The position numbers and the translations under genes were made by a program. Below the pieces are notes generated by a model that ran no database searches, was not told the origin of the DNA, and was given only the letters and a program-made list of their open reading frames with translations. A DNA stretch of 64,000 nt from Rhodoferax sp. GW822-FHT02A01 (lineage in GTDB: Bacteria > Pseudomonadota > Gammaproteobacteria > Burkholderiales > Burkholderiaceae_C). Shown in pieces: positions 63,079 to 64,000 of this stretch; the stretch's first letter is position 1, and each line of letters starts with the position of its first letter. The stretch spans positions 248,001 through 312,000 of the forward strand of contig NZ_CP152376.1 in assembly GCF_038784515.1 (NCBI RefSeq). Reading direction: 5' to 3'.

Positions 63079-64000
63079 ATGTCCGACCTCTACATCGGCC
63101 TGATGTCGGGCACTTCGCTGGATGGCGTGGACGGTGTTCTGGTGGATTTTTCTTCGGTGCAGCCGCGCGTCCTGAGCCACGCCACCCAAGGTTTTGACGA
63201 CCGGTTCCGGGCAGAACTGTTGCAGCTCAACACCTCCGGACCGGATGAGTTGCACCGCGCCGCATTGGCCGCCAACGAATTGGCTCGGGTCTATGCCTTG
63301 GTTGTGAAACGGCTTCTGGAAACCACCGGAACCCAACCTGCGCAGGTGCGCGCCGTAGGTGCGCATGGGCAGACCGTGCGCCACCGACCACAGCAGTTCG
63401 ATGGCACCGGCTATACCTTGCAACTGAACCAGCCCGGTCTTTTGGCCGAACTGTGCGGCATGGATGTGGTCGCCGATTTCCGCAGCCGGGACGTGGCCGC
63501 CGGTGGCCAGGGTGCGCCGCTGGTCCCGCCGTTTCATCAAGCGCTATTTGGCCAGCTTCCAGGCGTAACGGCGGTACTCAACATTGGCGGCATCTCCAAC
63601 CTCTCGTTGCTCAATGCCAGCGGCGCCGGAAGTCTCATCGGTTTTGATTGCGGCCCCGGAAATGCGCTGATGGACGCCTGGAGCCAAACCCACACCAGAC
63701 AGGCTTTTGACGCAGAGGGCCGCTGGGCGGCAGCCGGTACGGTGCATGCCGGATTGCTGCAGAGTCTGTTGAGCGAGCCCTTTCTTGCATTGCCGGCGCC
63801 CAAGAGCACGGGGCGCGATTTGTTCAACGGCCCTTGGCTGCAAGCGCATTTGCAGTCATTTGCCCACGTGTCTGCCCAGGATGTACAAGCAACCCTGACG
63901 GAACTGACCGCGCAGGCGTGTGCCGACAGCCTGCTGAAGCAGGCACCAGACTGCAAGCGGCTGATTGTTTGCGGTGGCGGCGCCCTCAATACCCACCTCA
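63079..64000 (+). CDS. anmK: Anhydro-N-acetylmuramic acid kinase, cut by window edge
   Basis: AnmK phosphorylates and opens anhydroMurNAc from murein turnover for reuse. About 307 residues are visible of about 370. Signatures: LYIGLMSGTSLDGVDGVL, AHGQTVRHRP, VADFRSRDVAAGGQGAPLVP and LNIGGISNLSL. The start has AAGG upstream and follows the M23 gene by 23 bp, which fits a murein cleavage and recycling pair. Confidence 0.96.
   Translation, partial: MSDLYIGLMSGTSLDGVDGVLVDFSSVQPRVLSHATQGFDDRFRAELLQLNTSGPDELHRAALAANELARVYALVVKRLLETTGTQPAQVRAVGAHGQTVRHRPQQFDGTGYTLQLNQPGLLAELCGMDVVADFRSRDVAAGGQGAPLVPPFHQALFGQLPGVTAVLNIGGISNLSLLNASGAGSLIGFDCGPGNALMDAWSQTHTRQAFDAEGRWAAAGTVHAGLLQSLLSEPFLALPAPKSTGRDLFNGPWLQAHLQSFAHVSAQDVQATLTELTAQACADSLLKQAPDCKRLIVCGGGALNTHL

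Overview
This window is a gene-dense chromosomal stretch of a betaproteobacterium of order Burkholderiales, most likely a Comamonadaceae member close to Rhodoferax or Polaromonas. The evidence is gene order typical of that group (gltBD / mlaFEDACB / ibaG-murA-hisGD; pilMNOPQ-aroKB-dgt; tyrS / M23 peptidase-anmK), a short-form HisG, and a palindromic intergenic repeat of the kind common in Comamonadaceae. The genus is an inference. No rRNA, tRNA or CRISPR array was seen. Both window edges cut genes: hisD at the left and anmK at the right.

Layout. 1-10.4 kb is a long leftward block: the Mla phospholipid-transport operon (mlaF, E, D, A, C, B), an extra ABC-2 exporter pair, ibaG, murA, hisG and hisD, preceded by gltB and gltD (to 15.2 kb). 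15.4-21.7 kb holds a REP-associated transposase, a SlyB-like lipoprotein and a coupled leftward run aroK-aroB-dgt-unknown-DUF1415-methyltransferase. 22-27 kb is the type IV pilus assembly operon pilMNOPQ, divergent from PBP1A (ponA). 29.6-35 kb carries cyaY and lptM (divergent), msrPQ, a cytochrome c4, engB and two LpxL-type acyltransferases. 35.2-40 kb is metK followed by a surface-glycan cassette (GT9, GtrA, GT39). 39.9-45.5 kb has a membrane protein, a sialidase-like protein and a large DUF748/AsmA-like protein.

The accessory part is 45.6-53 kb. It contains a decayed type VI secretion remnant: tssC truncated to about half, tssB intact, and clpV/tssH with full-length coding capacity but cut in two by one in-frame TAG. 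Next come a MarR regulator/thioesterase divergent pair with a 16-bp perfect palindromic operator, an HD-GYP protein that has lost its HD dyad, and a tiny collagen-like lipoprotein whose leader can form a terminator-like hairpin ending in six U residues at the start codon. 53-64 kb returns to housekeeping genes: an MBL hydrolase, 5-formyl-THF cyclo-ligase, ruvB, an alpha-carbonic anhydrase with a long N-terminal extension, ruvA, phoH, ybeY, a Sel1/SLT transglycosylase, dtd, tyrS, an M23 peptidase and anmK.

I do not see a convincing complete new defence or biosynthetic system. The best leads for follow-up are the collagen-like lipoprotein with its leader, the split ClpV, the degenerate HD-GYP protein, the structured metK leader, and the terminator overlapping the mlaF start.
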